The translations under genes and the position numbers were made by a program. A stretch of DNA of 64,000 bases from Vibrio sp. 10N.286.49.B3. Its GTDB lineage: Bacteria; Pseudomonadota; Gammaproteobacteria; Enterobacterales; Vibrionaceae. The DNA lies in contig NZ_MCUV01000008.1 of assembly GCF_002873395.1 (NCBI RefSeq), forward strand, positions 37,586 through 101,585, read 5' to 3'. This document shows positions 1-9,125 of the stretch, piece by piece (position 1 is the stretch's first letter; the number at the start of each line of letters is the position of its first letter). Below the pieces are notes generated by a model. It was given only the letters and a program-made list of their open reading frames with translations, had not been told where the DNA came from and did no database searches.

Positions 1-854
1 TGAAGCCAACCAGTGATACCGCCACAGTTAGACGCATCGGGTTGTACAAAACCAAGTTTTGCCTGCTCCATGGCATAACCGAACTCGTGTATGGTGTGAA
101 GGTTTTCACCCATAGCGAGTGGAATAGAAGTGTTATCTGCAATTTCGGCATAACCAAGATAGTTATCAGGGATGGTCGGTTCTTCAAACCATGTTATATT
201 ATATTGTTCAACAGCCTTAGATAACGTGATTGCTTGTTCAACGGACAACGAGTAGTTTGCATCGATCATAAACGTGATATCAGGACCGATAAATTCACGT
301 ACGGCTTTGATACGGTCGATATCTTCTTGCATATTCTCCCGACCGATTTTTATCTTGACAGCATTATAGCCATTTTCGAGATAGCTTTTAATGTTGTTTA
401 GTAGTTTTTCGATTGGGAACTGAAGATCGATGCCGCCACAGTAAGCTGAGCAGGTATTATTTTTACCGCCAGCCATTTTCCAAAGTGGTAGATTTTCACG
501 CTTACCTTTTAAATCCCAAAGGGCAATATCAACGCAGGACATTGCAAAACTGGAAATACCACCACGACCAACATAGTGAATGTGCCACTCCATAAAGTCG
601 TAGATTTCATCGATATTGGAAGCATCTTTACCCAATATAGCCGGTTGAATATCATGTTCCAACATGGCTTTGATAGAAAAACCACCTTTACCACCTGTGT
701 AGGTATAACCTGTCCCTTGACTCCCATCTTCTAGCGTCACGGTTGTTGTTATTAATTCAAAATGGTCATGATCGCCATGCTTAGCATCAGAGAGCACTTC
801 TGCTAAAGGGATTTTAAATAACTTGGTTTCAATATTTTTAATTGTAGTATTCAT
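1..854 (-). CDS. 3,6-anhydro-galactonate cycloisomerase (enolase superfamily), C-terminus cut by window edge
   Basis: I translated this frame by hand from the ATG at 854; about 284 residues are present and the gene runs off the left edge (the family is usually about 360 residues). It is a mandelate racemase/muconate-lactonizing enzyme: a KIKIG barrel strand with the catalytic lysine pair (K167, K169), metal ligands D198 (MIDAN), E224 (WFEEP) and E250 (MGEN), then QPDASNCGG. With GH117, KDG kinase and KDPG aldolase nearby, the best fit is the cycloisomerase known from agar-degrading Vibrio and Pseudoalteromonas, which opens 3,6-anhydro-galactonate to 2-keto-3-deoxy-galactonate in the cytoplasm. 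It is the third gene of a minus-strand operon, 25 nt after the aldolase gene. Family assignment is firm. The substrate is inferred from context; a D-anhydrogalactonate or another sugar-acid dehydratase is possible. Confidence 0.8.
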   Translation of the reverse strand, partial: MNTTIKNIETKLFKIPLAEVLSDAKHGDHDHFELITTTVTLEDGSQGTGYTYTGGKGGFSIKAMLEHDIQPAILGKDASNIDEIYDFMEWHIHYVGRGGISSFAMSCVDIALWDLKGKRENLPLWKMAGGKNNTCSAYCGGIDLQFPIEKLLNNIKSYLENGYNAVKIKIGRENMQEDIDRIKAVREFIGPDITFMIDANYSLSVEQAITLSKAVEQYNITWFEEPTIPDNYLGYAEIADNTSIPLAMGENLHTIHEFGYAMEQAKLGFVQPDASNCGGITGWL

Positions 855-879
855 ACTGTTCTCTATTTTATGTTCATGC

Positions 880-1506
880 TTAAGCTACAGATTTGACAAC
901 TTCTCGAACCAGTCTACCGATTTCAGTCCAATTGCCATCGTTAACCAGTTTTTTATCAACCATCCAAGTACCACCGCAAGCGAAAACGGCTGGTAATGAG
1001 AGGTACTCGTGAACATTTTCGGGATTGATTCCACCGGTCGGCATTATTTTAATTTGTTGGTAAGGGCCGAGCAAAGACTTCAGCATATTCAAACCCCCAG
1101 AGGCTTCTGCTGGGAAAAATTTCAACGTGGTAACACCGAGTTCAATTGCTTGTTCGACCAAAGATGGATTATTCACTCCTGGAATGATATCAATGCCATG
1201 TCTTAAGCACGCATTGATCGTATTGGGGTTCAAGCCTGGTGAGACGATGAAATCAACCCCTGCTTCTTTAGCTGCAATCACTTGATTTTCGTTCAAGATG
1301 GTGCCGGCACCAATCAACATGTCTGGATAAGCCTTGCGAAGCAGTCTGACCGCTTCTTCTGCAGCGTCTGAACGGAAGGTGATTTCCGCAACAGGTAACC
1401 CATTTGCGACAAGCTGTTCACCCAATGGCAAAATATCTTCTGCACGATCAATGGCAATAACGGGAATGACTTTATAATGGGCTAACCGCTTATTTAATAG
1501 ATGCAT
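880..1506 (-). CDS. eda: 2-keto-3-deoxy-6-phosphogluconate aldolase
   Basis: This 208-residue class I aldolase splits KDPG into pyruvate and glyceraldehyde-3-phosphate, the last step of the Entner-Doudoroff branch. Visible family features are AEITFR (E41 and R45, catalytic glutamate and phosphate/substrate arginine), GAGTIL, the Schiff-base lysine K129 in [12 protein letters not shown], and the phosphate-binding PTGGI. The length is normal. It lies 16 nt downstream of the KDG kinase gene and 25 nt upstream of the cycloisomerase, so the three are almost certainly one minus-strand operon that turns keto-deoxy sugar acids from algal galactan into central metabolites. The Eda/KHG-KDPG aldolase assignment is secure. 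Activity on 2-keto-3-deoxy-6-phosphogalactonate cannot be excluded from sequence. Confidence 0.93.
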   Translation of the reverse strand: MHLLNKRLAHYKVIPVIAIDRAEDILPLGEQLVANGLPVAEITFRSDAAEEAVRLLRKAYPDMLIGAGTILNENQVIAAKEAGVDFIVSPGLNPNTINACLRHGIDIIPGVNNPSLVEQAIELGVTTLKFFPAEASGGLNMLKSLLGPYQQIKIMPTGGINPENVHEYLSLPAVFACGGTWMVDKKLVNDGNWTEIGRLVREVVKSVA

Positions 1507-1522
1507 AACAATTCCTTAATAA

Positions 1523-2470
1523 TTAGTTGCCGGCCATACGAGATTTCACTTGAGCAAGTGTTGGTAGTGGAGCTACGGCGCCGTAACCTGTAATGGTGAT
1601 AGAGGCGGTCGCATTCGCATGAGCTAAACAGTCTTCTAAACTCAATCCATTGACATAATGGGTACAAAATGAGCCTGCAAAAGAGTCGCCTGCTGCAGTG
1701 GCATCTACTGGCGTGACTTGATGCGGCTTGATGTGATGGCGAGCATGTTCATTTGCAACGGTGGCACCGTCGCCACCTTGCTTAAGTACTACCACTTTAG
1801 CACCAAGCTTTAGGTAATGATCGATAATGTCATCAGGTTGCTCAAGTCCGGTAAGTAGTTGAGCCTCATCAACACTTGGAAAACAGATGTCGACGCTTGA
1901 AATGGTTTCTTCAATAATTGCTTTCGCTCGTTTTAGCGACCAAAGCTTAAGGCGCAAGTTAGTATCAAAAGAAACTAACGTATTATTACTATTGGCAATA
2001 TCGATAGCACTGAAGACAGCATCACAACTTGTCGCACTGATCGCTTGTGTGATAGCAGTGGTATGTAGCAACTTAGCATGGCGGATTGCATCAACTGGCA
2101 AGCGAGAAGGAGTAATAAGCGATGCTGCAGAATTTTTTCTCATAAAAGAAAAATGATGCCCATCTTGATCGTGGGTAATAAAGTAAACACCAGTATGAGT
2201 ATCTGAATTTGAGACCACTTGGCGTGAGCATACATGCTCTTGTTTCCACAAATCTAGAAACCGCTTACCAAACTCATCATCACCAAGGTGAGTTAACATG
2301 CCAACTTTCGCGCCCTGTCTGGCAGCTGCAATTGCGAAATTAGAGGCATCACCACCAAAGCCACTTAAAAAATCACCATCACCATCATTGGTGTTCTTTA
2401 GTTGGCTAAACTCAAACATTGGTTCACCAAAACTTAATACATCTGAATATATTGGACTGTTATCTTGCAT
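1523..2470 (-). CDS. kdgK: 2-keto-3-deoxygluconate kinase (PfkB family)
   Basis: A 315-residue PfkB/ribokinase-family sugar kinase. The N-terminal signature GGDASNFA (39-46), the substrate lid segment HHFSFMRKNSAAS (105-117) and the C-terminal DATAAGDSF (257-265, with D262 as likely catalytic base) are all present. The lid sequence and the adjacent eda gene point to 2-keto-3-deoxygluconate kinase, which makes KDPG from KDG with ATP. It is the first gene of the minus-strand kinase-aldolase-cycloisomerase operon and is transcribed away from the dehydrogenase operon that starts at 2839. The shared intergenic region has ATTGGTTNNCCAAT-type operators and a CRP-like site, so both directions are probably sugar-induced and catabolite-controlled. 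Confidence 0.9.
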   Translation of the reverse strand: MQDNSPIYSDVLSFGEPMFEFSQLKNTNDGDGDFLSGFGGDASNFAIAAARQGAKVGMLTHLGDDEFGKRFLDLWKQEHVCSRQVVSNSDTHTGVYFITHDQDGHHFSFMRKNSAASLITPSRLPVDAIRHAKLLHTTAITQAISATSCDAVFSAIDIANSNNTLVSFDTNLRLKLWSLKRAKAIIEETISSVDICFPSVDEAQLLTGLEQPDDIIDHYLKLGAKVVVLKQGGDGATVANEHARHHIKPHQVTPVDATAAGDSFAGSFCTHYVNGLSLEDCLAHANATASITITGYGAVAPLPTLAQVKSRMAGN

Positions 2471-2573
2471 CTTAGTACTCGCAAATTGATTTTAGATTGA
2501 AAGTAGAAGGTAAAACACCTACACCCACTAAAAATGGTTAAACTTTATTATATATTAATGATGAAGGTTTTCA

Positions 2574-2585
2574 TGGTCAACCAAT
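2574..2585. promoter_or_regulatory. Putative GntR/UxuR-type operator (kdgK side)
   Basis: TGGTCAACCAAT is the reverse complement of ATTGGTTGACCA and matches the cluster-wide consensus ATTGGTTNNCCAAT. It lies about 100 bp upstream of the kdgK start, so it plausibly controls the minus-strand operon. Confidence 0.5.
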
Positions 2586-2699
2586 TGATCGGGTAATTAA
2601 AAGATTAAGCTCACACTTTTGTTAATAGTGTTAACTTAATCTTTTTCGTTATTTAATAAGGCTTTGTTCTCGTTGTTGTGCAGGTGGTACTCTCAGTTA

Positions 2700-2715
2700 T
2701 GTTATGGGGATCACT
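2700..2715. promoter_or_regulatory. Putative CRP site
   Basis: TGTTA-TGGGGA-TCACT resembles the CRP consensus TGTGA-N6-TCACA (two mismatches). The same pairing of CRP-like site and ATTGGTTNNCCAAT operator is seen at 10.5 kb and 11.9 kb, which raises its credibility. Confidence 0.5.
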
Positions 2716-2728
2716 TAATATTTGTTAA

Positions 2729-2742
2729 ATTGGTTGTCCAAT
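2729..2742. promoter_or_regulatory. Putative GntR/UxuR-type operator
   Basis: ATTGGTTGTCCAAT, a perfect match to the consensus with a four-base centre between TTGG and CCAA. That is the architecture known for the E. coli UxuR/ExuR operators (TTGGTNNACCAA). It lies about 97 bp upstream of the dehydrogenase operon. Confidence 0.6.
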
Positions 2743-2812
2743 GTGTTGTATTGGTTGTGTGTTTGTGGCTATAATCGGCTTAATCCGGCAGAATTAAGCC
2801 GATTTTTAATAT

Positions 2813-2825
2813 AATGGTCAATCAA
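2813..2825. promoter_or_regulatory. Weak third operator copy near the dehydrogenase start
   Basis: ATGGTCAATCAAT is a degraded copy of the operator (reverse complement ATTGATTGACCAT), just upstream of the ATG at 2839. It could block transcription elongation or be chance. Confidence 0.3.
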
Positions 2826-2838
2826 TCGGGCTTGGAAT

Positions 2839-4305
2839 ATGAAATCAAAAAACAGAATTTTGGATGCTAAATACTCATATCAAACAGATTATGATAGAGC
2901 ATCACTACAAACGGATATTGTACATCTTGGTTTTGGTGCATTCCATCGAGGTCATCAGGCGGTTTATAACGACCTTACAAATCAAGCTACAGGCAAGTTG
3001 TGGGGAATTTGTGAAATAAATTTATTTGGTCCAGAAGACCTGATTTCTCAACTTAAACAGCAAAATGAACTGTTTACGGTTGTCGAGAAGTCTGCAAGCG
3101 GTACTTATACCCGATTGGTTAGAACTATTTCGGAGTCGATTCATACTCCTGTTGATGGTATTGATTTAGCTATTGCAAAAATGGTTGAAGATCAGGTCAA
3201 AATAGTCTCTCTCACAATCACAGAGAAAGGGTACTGTACCGACCCTCAATCTGGTCGCCTAGATTTGAGTAACGAATTGATTCAGCATGATTTAGCTAAT
3301 CCACGGCTCCCTAAATCAGCAATTGGTTGTATTACCGAAGCATTACGTCAGCGTCGTGATTTAGGTTTAACTCCATTTAGTGTCCTGTCGTGTGACAATA
3401 TTCCAGAGAATGGCTTATTGACAAAAGATGCGGTTGTATCGTTTGCAAAAGCGTTGGATCCATTGCTTGCTCATTGGATCGAAGAGTGTGTCACTTTCCC
3501 TAGTACGATGGTTGACCGAATTGTTCCCGCGATGACTGAAGACCAATTTGATGTTATTGAGCAGGAAACGGGTTATAGAGATCCTTGCGGTATTGTTTGT
3601 GAGGACTTCAGACAGTGGGTTGTTGAAGACAACTTTGTTGCTGGTCGTCCTGACTGGGATCTTGTTGGTGCCATGTTTGTAGGCGATGTTCTGCCTTATG
3701 AAGAAATGAAACTTCGAATGCTAAATGGTAGCCACTCATTCCTAGCCTATAACGGAAGCTTGGCTGGGCATGAATTTATTTACCAATGTATGCAAGATGA
3801 ATCGTTGAAAAAAGCGACACTTCATTTAATGACCCAAGAGCAAGCTAAATCGTTACAAGAAGGAATTGAGGTCAATCTTGAAACTTACGCGGATCTTCTG
3901 ATTCAACGATTTAGTAATACCAATATTAAACACAAAACGGGTCAAATCGCTATGGATGGTTCTCAAAAACTACCACAGCGTTCTATCGACCCCTTTATGA
4001 CACTACAGCGTCGAGGTGTTGAGAGTGTGTGTCTTCCAATTGCTATTGCAGGGTGGATGCATTACACCCTAGCTCAAGCGATAAATGGCGAGACAATTTT
4101 TGACCCACTTGAATCTATCTATAAAGAGATCGCTTTAGCCGATATCTCTTCTGTGGAAAAGGCGAATGCATTACTTTCAATTGAAAAAATTTTTGGTACT
4201 TACAAGTTAGATAACCCAGAGTTCCACAACAAAGTGATTGCAGCGTTTACATCTATCGAATCTAAAGGAATCAATGCAGTTATTGATTCTATTGTTAAGA
4301 ATTAA
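2839..4305 (+). CDS. Mannitol dehydrogenase-family oxidoreductase (fructuronate/tagaturonate reductase-like)
   Basis: A 488-residue polyol/hexuronate dehydrogenase of the long-chain mannitol dehydrogenase family. The N-terminal nucleotide-binding segment HLGFGAFHRGHQ, the central SCDNIPENG and the catalytic-region KLRMLNGSHS (here KLRMLNGSHSFLAY, with its lysine) are characteristic. The family includes UxuB (mannonate oxidoreductase) and UxaB (altronate oxidoreductase). It is first in a plus-strand operon with a zinc alcohol dehydrogenase 11 nt downstream and an Ldh2-type reductase. Together these three could carry the oxidation/reduction steps that convert a galactan-derived keto-deoxy or aldonic acid to KDG, the kdgK substrate. 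The family is certain; the exact substrate is not. Confidence 0.8.
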   Translation: MKSKNRILDAKYSYQTDYDRASLQTDIVHLGFGAFHRGHQAVYNDLTNQATGKLWGICEINLFGPEDLISQLKQQNELFTVVEKSASGTYTRLVRTISESIHTPVDGIDLAIAKMVEDQVKIVSLTITEKGYCTDPQSGRLDLSNELIQHDLANPRLPKSAIGCITEALRQRRDLGLTPFSVLSCDNIPENGLLTKDAVVSFAKALDPLLAHWIEECVTFPSTMVDRIVPAMTEDQFDVIEQETGYRDPCGIVCEDFRQWVVEDNFVAGRPDWDLVGAMFVGDVLPYEEMKLRMLNGSHSFLAYNGSLAGHEFIYQCMQDESLKKATLHLMTQEQAKSLQEGIEVNLETYADLLIQRFSNTNIKHKTGQIAMDGSQKLPQRSIDPFMTLQRRGVESVCLPIAIAGWMHYTLAQAINGETIFDPLESIYKEIALADISSVEKANALLSIEKIFGTYKLDNPEFHNKVIAAFTSIESKGINAVIDSIVKN

Positions 4306-4316
4306 GGAAACTAACC

Positions 4317-5333
4317 ATGAAAACACTCATTTGTCATGAGCCAAACAGCATTGAATATATTGAACGTGAAATCCCATCTATTTTAGATAACCAAGTACTA
4401 CTTAAAGTTAATTCAGTCGGTATTTGTGGAACAGATATCCATGCTTATGCAGGAAGACAGCCTTTTTTTTCATACCCACGAGTGCTCGGACATGAGATTT
4501 GTGGAACCGCTGAAAAAATCGGTGAAGCTTGTCAAGCAACGACTTCTGGTAAGCGCTATTCAGTGATCCCTTGTGTACCGTGTGGAATGTGTGCAGCATG
4601 TCGTGAAGACAAAACGAACTGTTGTGAGAACGTCGCACTTTATGGTGTTCACCAAGATGGTGGCTTTTCTGAGTACCTAGCCGTCTATGAAGATAATTTG
4701 GTAGAGTTGCCAGAAAATGTCAGCAACTCTGAAGGCGCACTTGTTGAGTGTTTTGCAATCAGTGCTCATGCCGTTCGTCGTGCTGAAATTAGCGCTAGCA
4801 ATAATGTTGTTGTTGTCGGTGCTGGACCTATTGGTCTAGCTGCGGCAGCGATTGCAAAAGCTGAAGGTGCTAATGTAGTAGTGGTCGATGTAGATGATAG
4901 TCGACGTGAACAAGTGGTTGCTAAACTAGGAGTTCAATCTTTAAACCCTTTTGAAGACGATTACGTTCAAAACTTGAAGAAAGCGTTTGGCGGAGAATTA
5001 GCGTGCGTATTGATGGACGCAACGGGCAATAAAGGGTCTATGTCTCGCAGTGTTGATCTGATCCGTCATGGTGGGAAAATTGTGTTTATCGGTCTTTATA
5101 TCGGTGATTTGGTTCTAGATGATCCAACATTCCACAAGAAAGAAACGACGTTACTGAGCAGTCGTAATGCAACACGTGTCGATTTCGAGCGCGTTATTGA
5201 GTTAATGGCTTCGGGAGCAATTTCTCAAGAAATCATGAAAAACAAAGATTATGACTTTTATACTTTCGGCAATAGTTACAAACAAGATGTTGTTGAGAAT
5301 AAAGAGTTAGTCAAAGGTGTGATCAATTTTTAA
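4317..5333 (+). CDS. Zinc-dependent alcohol dehydrogenase (L-galactonate/L-idonate 5-dehydrogenase-like)
   Basis: A 338-residue medium-chain dehydrogenase. Catalytic zinc ligands appear in GICGTD (first Cys) and the GHE motif (VLGHEICG); the structural zinc lobe is C-x2-C-x2-C-x7-C (CGMCAACREDKTNCCENV). The Rossmann glycine motif is VVGAGPIGLAAA followed by VVVDVDD, whose acidic residue suggests NAD preference. Relatives oxidise C5 of sugar acids (LgoD/RspB, L-idonate dehydrogenase). In anhydrogalactose metabolism a 5-dehydrogenase acting on 2-keto-3-deoxy-L-galactonate is needed before KDG is reached, and this protein is a good candidate. It is 11 nt after the preceding gene and 11 nt before the next, so co-transcribed. 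Confidence 0.82.
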   Translation: MKTLICHEPNSIEYIEREIPSILDNQVLLKVNSVGICGTDIHAYAGRQPFFSYPRVLGHEICGTAEKIGEACQATTSGKRYSVIPCVPCGMCAACREDKTNCCENVALYGVHQDGGFSEYLAVYEDNLVELPENVSNSEGALVECFAISAHAVRRAEISASNNVVVVGAGPIGLAAAAIAKAEGANVVVVDVDDSRREQVVAKLGVQSLNPFEDDYVQNLKKAFGGELACVLMDATGNKGSMSRSVDLIRHGGKIVFIGLYIGDLVLDDPTFHKKETTLLSSRNATRVDFERVIELMASGAISQEIMKNKDYDFYTFGNSYKQDVVENKELVKGVINF

Positions 5334-5344
5334 GGGGAAGCGAT

Positions 5345-6352
5345 ATGACAACGGTTAATGTTAAATCAGAAGAACTCAAATCTCTTGCCCTAAACAAATT
5401 ACTCGGTGCAGGTTTAGATGAGAAAACAGCAAATGAAGTGACTGATGTTTTAGTCCATGCTGATATGACAGGCGTACATTCGCACGGTGTGATGCGCGTC
5501 GAGCACTATTGCCATCGTCTAGAAAAAGGTGGTTTAAACCGTAACGCGAAATTTAGTATTGAGCAGGTGTCACCATCTGTGGCGATTCTAGATTCAGATG
5601 ACGGTATGGGGCATTCAGGTCTCATCGCAGCAACGAATCATGGTATTGAACTAGCGAAAGAAACAGGCCTTGGTTTTGTCAGTGTGAAAAATACGTCACA
5701 TTGTGGTGCGCTTTCTTACTTTATGGAACAAGCAACAAGTCAAGGTATGATAGCAATTGCAATGACGCAAACGGATACTTGTGTTGCTCCTTATGGTGGT
5801 GCAGAACGCTTTTTAGGAACGAACCCTATTGCGTTTGGCTTTCCTGTTGAAGGGAATACGCCTATGATCTTAGATATGGCGACTAGCGCAACAGCGTTCG
5901 GAAAATTGTTACATGCAAAAGAAACAAACCAATCAATTGATGAAGGTTTAGCTATTGATGTCGAGGGTAACATCACGACTGACCCTCATAAAGTAGAGAA
6001 CCTGTTGACGTTTGGTGGTCATAAAGGTTCTGGTATTGCGCTAGCAATTGATGCGTTGACGGGTGTGCTAATGGGCGCAAACTTTAGTAACCATATTGTT
6101 CGTATGTATGGTGACTATGACAAGATGCGTAAGTTGGCTAGTTTGGTTATTGTGATTAACCCTGAAAAGTTAGGTAATGCTTTATTTGCTGTTACGATGG
6201 CGGCGATGGTGTCAGAATTACGCTCTGTTACGCCAGTACCTGGTACGGAAAAAGTTCAAGCACCTAACGATCCACAAGTGGCATACAAAGCAAAATGTGA
6301 AGTGGAAGGCATCCCTGTAGCGAAAGGCGTCTATGCGTATTTAACGAGTTAA
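5345..6352 (+). CDS. Ldh2/malate-lactate dehydrogenase-family oxidoreductase, copy 1
   Basis: A 335-residue NAD(P)H-dependent reductase of the Ldh2/YlbC (MDH2) family, known from 2,3-diketogulonate reductase, ureidoglycolate dehydrogenase and piperideine-carboxylate reductase. Visible family marks are HADMTGVHSHGVMRV near residue 38, the catalytic-region NTSHCGALSYF (His) and GTNPIAFGFP. It is the last gene of the plus-strand dehydrogenase operon and is followed by a strong terminator at 6395. A close paralog lies at 10665-11672; the two are alike over nearly the full length and clearly come from one duplication. It probably reduces a diketo-deoxy sugar acid in the galactan pathway. This substrate is inference. 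Confidence 0.82.
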   Translation: MTTVNVKSEELKSLALNKLLGAGLDEKTANEVTDVLVHADMTGVHSHGVMRVEHYCHRLEKGGLNRNAKFSIEQVSPSVAILDSDDGMGHSGLIAATNHGIELAKETGLGFVSVKNTSHCGALSYFMEQATSQGMIAIAMTQTDTCVAPYGGAERFLGTNPIAFGFPVEGNTPMILDMATSATAFGKLLHAKETNQSIDEGLAIDVEGNITTDPHKVENLLTFGGHKGSGIALAIDALTGVLMGANFSNHIVRMYGDYDKMRKLASLVIVINPEKLGNALFAVTMAAMVSELRSVTPVPGTEKVQAPNDPQVAYKAKCEVEGIPVAKGVYAYLTS

Positions 6353-6394
6353 GTGCGTATTTAAAGTTTAAGCCGCTTTAATCATTGACTAAAT

Positions 6395-6436
6395 AAAACC
6401 GCCCTTTGATTTGATAGTCTCATAGGGCGGTTTTTT
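6395..6436 (+). terminator. Rho-independent terminator
   Basis: Stem CCGCCCT/AGGGCGG (399-405 with 424-430 of the 6 kb line) followed by TTTTTT. A-rich sequence upstream lets it work in both directions, ending the dehydrogenase operon and possibly the converging GH2 transcript. Confidence 0.85.
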
Positions 6437-6521
6437 CATACGTGTTTAATTAGCAATAAAATGAACACTCCCACTGCTAACCATTCTTTATTTCTAGCGT
6501 AATTAGTTTTGCGTTGAAGAG

Positions 6522-8948
6522 TTAAAAATCGTAAGTAAAGCGTCCAAGGTGCGGATGCAAAATAGAGAAAGAATAGTCCGCGTTTTGGTTTTTGATACGC
6601 ATCAGTAATAAGGTTTTACCTTGATAGGTGTGACATTTTTTCTGGTTAAAGCAGGTGGCGGTGTTGATATTACCATTGTCACTGCCTATCCAATCGAGAT
6701 TACACATGTCATCGAGGATAAAACTTGTATCTTGGTGTGTGATAGGGGCATTGTTTTTGTCAAGTATTGAGATAACAAATTGCTTCACTTCATCGTTGTC
6801 TGAAACAACTTCTTCAGTGATGTTTAGTGAATACGCTTGTTGTGTGGTAGCAATGGCATCAATGCATTCAGAGCGGTCATCTATTCGACCTCGTGCTTGA
6901 ATGGAGCCTGCAGTGAAAGGTACCGCCCAACGCATTATGCGATCATTTTGATTTGTTAAATGCCGAATACCGTAAGTTTTCTCGTTGACCCATAATTCAA
7001 CGCTAGGACAATTAGAAATGACTTCAACAATAATCCAATCATCGTTTTCATAATTCCAATGTTGCTCTACGTCATGCCATGACCATAGTCGCTGTTCCCA
7101 CGCATGCGGGTCTTTTTCAAAGGCTAAATAATTCACCATATCGATGTTTAGATCGCTGCTGCTAGCTAGGTGAGTGTAGATTTTTGTGATCGGAGTTTCT
7201 GTCCACAAAGATTGAAACAAGAAATAATTCGGTTTTTTAAACCCTGCGGTATCTAATAATCCGCTGTTAGTGATCTTCGTTGGCCATTGATTGTGTGACT
7301 CTCCTAGGTAATTAATCCCAGTCCATAGAAAAAGTCCTGCAATAAATGGACGTTCAATAACCGCCTTCCATTCGTGCCATTGCGGCAAGTTCTCATTGCC
7401 GATAATGGGAAGGTGAGGGTAGTGTTGATGTCCATAGTCATAAATGACTCGTCGATAACTGTATCCAATGACGTCAAGTGCATCGGAATAACCAGAAAGG
7501 TAACTAACGGAGGGTAAGATACAATTGGCTGTCACGGGACGGTGGGGGTCGAGTGCTTTCACCCATTGAGTAAGTTTTTGAGCGGTTCTTCCAATGTCAT
7601 ATCGCTGTTTTGGGAGTGATTTGAGTTGTTGTGTAATTTCTGACGGCGAGTTTGGTGGAAGGCTCCAAAAGTAATTGCCATCCCATTTTGCGTCAAAAAA
7701 GCCGGTTGCTTGGACATTTCTTGGGTAGGTCCACTCAATTTCGTTGCCAATACTCCACATGAATATAGACGGGTGATTATGATGGCAAAGTAATGTGTTT
7801 GTAAGATCTTTTTCTGCATCCTCTTGGAAGTACTCGTAAGAACCTCGAGAATAATAATCAGCGTGTTGTTCTCCCATATTGTTGCGTTTATCTTTTGGGT
7901 AATCCCATTCATCAAAAAATTCATCCTGGACCAGTAACCCAAGCTCGTCACAAAGATCCAAAAGAACTTTTGAGGCTGGATTGTGAGCAACTCGAATGGC
8001 GTTAACGCCCCCACACTTTAGAATGGCTAATCTCCTTTGCCAAACTTCTCTCGGTACTGCGGCTCCGACAATCCCTCCGTCGTGGTGTAAACAGACACCT
8101 TGAATTTTCATTGGTCGATTATTAAGGAAAAAGCCTTTCATGGCGTCAAAGTGGATACTTCTGACGCCGCAGCGCTCTTCGGTAATATCAACTAAAACAT
8201 TGTCAATATAGAGTTCGGATACGACGGTATAAAAAAAAGGAGTGTCGGTATCCCAAAGTTTTGGGTTTTTGATGGGTAAAATTAAGTGATATTTGTCGCT
8301 TACTCTCTCGATCTTAGTTTCGTACCGTGAGCTAGAAAGAGCTCCTGCTGCATTTGACTCAATGACTTTGGAAATTAACCGCATGGTTTTGTCTTGATGC
8401 CGCTTAGAAAACTCGATCTCAATATCTTGATGAATCTCTGCATAGTTGGGAGTTATCTTGTGTGTACTTAGTTTGTTTTGCCATAATCTGATATGAGATT
8501 GATCGGTCATGACAAGATGCACATCTCGGTAAATCCCAGAACCCGTGTACCAGCGGCTGTCAACGAATCGAGTTCTGTCGACTTTGATCAGTAATTCATT
8601 TTCTTCTTCGAGGTGTCGCGTAATGTCTATAATGAATGGAGAGTAACCGTAATGCTGAGTATGGAGGTGAGTTCCATTTAACCATATTTGGGAGTGGTTA
8701 TAGATACCGTCAAATATAAGAAATGCATTTTGGTGCAGGCGAGTGATTGGGTTCGCAAACGTTTTTTTGTACCAACCGATCCCTCCAGGAAGGTAACCAG
8801 TAGCACCGTCTAATTCGGACGAAAATGGAAAAGCAATACTCCAATCGTGAGGCAGTTGAACAGCTTGCCAATCGTCCGCTAAAAAATGTGGAATATCCTT
8901 TAGTAGGAACTGCCACTCATCATTAAATAAATCATCATTTCTTGGCAT
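6522..8948 (-). CDS. GH2 beta-galactosidase, probable agaro-oligosaccharide beta-galactosidase
   Basis: An 808-residue glycoside hydrolase family 2 enzyme with no signal peptide, so cytoplasmic. The N-terminal jelly-roll begins with FNDEWQFLLKD and contains LPHDWSIA; the sugar-binding FDGIYNHSQIWLNG follows. The TIM barrel has IRVAHNPAS, the acid/base glutamate in WSIGNEIEW and the likely nucleophile glutamate in IIGNENLPQWHEW, then FLWTGINYLGE. The family includes beta-galactosidases and beta-glucuronidases. Agarolytic Vibrio use a GH2 enzyme to remove galactose from the non-reducing end of agaro-oligosaccharides, and the neighbouring GH117 gene supports that role here. It is transcribed convergently with the dehydrogenase operon and lies downstream of GH117 on the same strand, separated by a strong hairpin. 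Confidence 0.87.
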   Translation of the reverse strand: MPRNDDLFNDEWQFLLKDIPHFLADDWQAVQLPHDWSIAFPFSSELDGATGYLPGGIGWYKKTFANPITRLHQNAFLIFDGIYNHSQIWLNGTHLHTQHYGYSPFIIDITRHLEEENELLIKVDRTRFVDSRWYTGSGIYRDVHLVMTDQSHIRLWQNKLSTHKITPNYAEIHQDIEIEFSKRHQDKTMRLISKVIESNAAGALSSSRYETKIERVSDKYHLILPIKNPKLWDTDTPFFYTVVSELYIDNVLVDITEERCGVRSIHFDAMKGFFLNNRPMKIQGVCLHHDGGIVGAAVPREVWQRRLAILKCGGVNAIRVAHNPASKVLLDLCDELGLLVQDEFFDEWDYPKDKRNNMGEQHADYYSRGSYEYFQEDAEKDLTNTLLCHHNHPSIFMWSIGNEIEWTYPRNVQATGFFDAKWDGNYFWSLPPNSPSEITQQLKSLPKQRYDIGRTAQKLTQWVKALDPHRPVTANCILPSVSYLSGYSDALDVIGYSYRRVIYDYGHQHYPHLPIIGNENLPQWHEWKAVIERPFIAGLFLWTGINYLGESHNQWPTKITNSGLLDTAGFKKPNYFLFQSLWTETPITKIYTHLASSSDLNIDMVNYLAFEKDPHAWEQRLWSWHDVEQHWNYENDDWIIVEVISNCPSVELWVNEKTYGIRHLTNQNDRIMRWAVPFTAGSIQARGRIDDRSECIDAIATTQQAYSLNITEEVVSDNDEVKQFVISILDKNNAPITHQDTSFILDDMCNLDWIGSDNGNINTATCFNQKKCHTYQGKTLLLMRIKNQNADYSFSILHPHLGRFTYDF

Positions 8949-9066
8949 ATTAAAAAGCCTTATATCGTGTCGCTATTCTTATCACATCAACAATTTGTCC
9001 CGTCCTGAAATGTGTTTGCACATTGAGGACTAATGATGAAGTTTGCCTGAACCTATGTGGAATGAG

Positions 9067-9104
9067 CGGTGTATCATTTCTAATTAAATAAAGATGATAC
9101 ACCG
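9067..9104 (-). other. Strong hairpin between GH117 and GH2 genes
   Basis: An 11-bp inverted repeat, CGGTGTATCAT and ATGATACACCG, around a 16-nt A+T loop. It lies just after the GH117 stop, with no run of T on either side. It may act as a processing or partial termination site that makes GH2 expression lower than GH117. Confidence 0.5.
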
Positions 9105-9125
9105 TTAGTTCTAGTAGACTGTAAA

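Larger units (their letters stand above)
2471..2838. other. Divergent control region between kdgK and the dehydrogenase operon
   Basis: A 368-bp gene-free region between two divergent operons. It is A+T-rich and holds three variants of one operator motif (2574-2585, 2729-2742, 2813-2825) and one CRP-like site (2700-2715), listed separately. I see no open reading frame of note in it. Confidence 0.7.

Noticed and set aside
7559..8014. 151-codon open frame inside the GH2 gene
   Set aside because: It is an out-of-frame shadow of the GH2 coding region.
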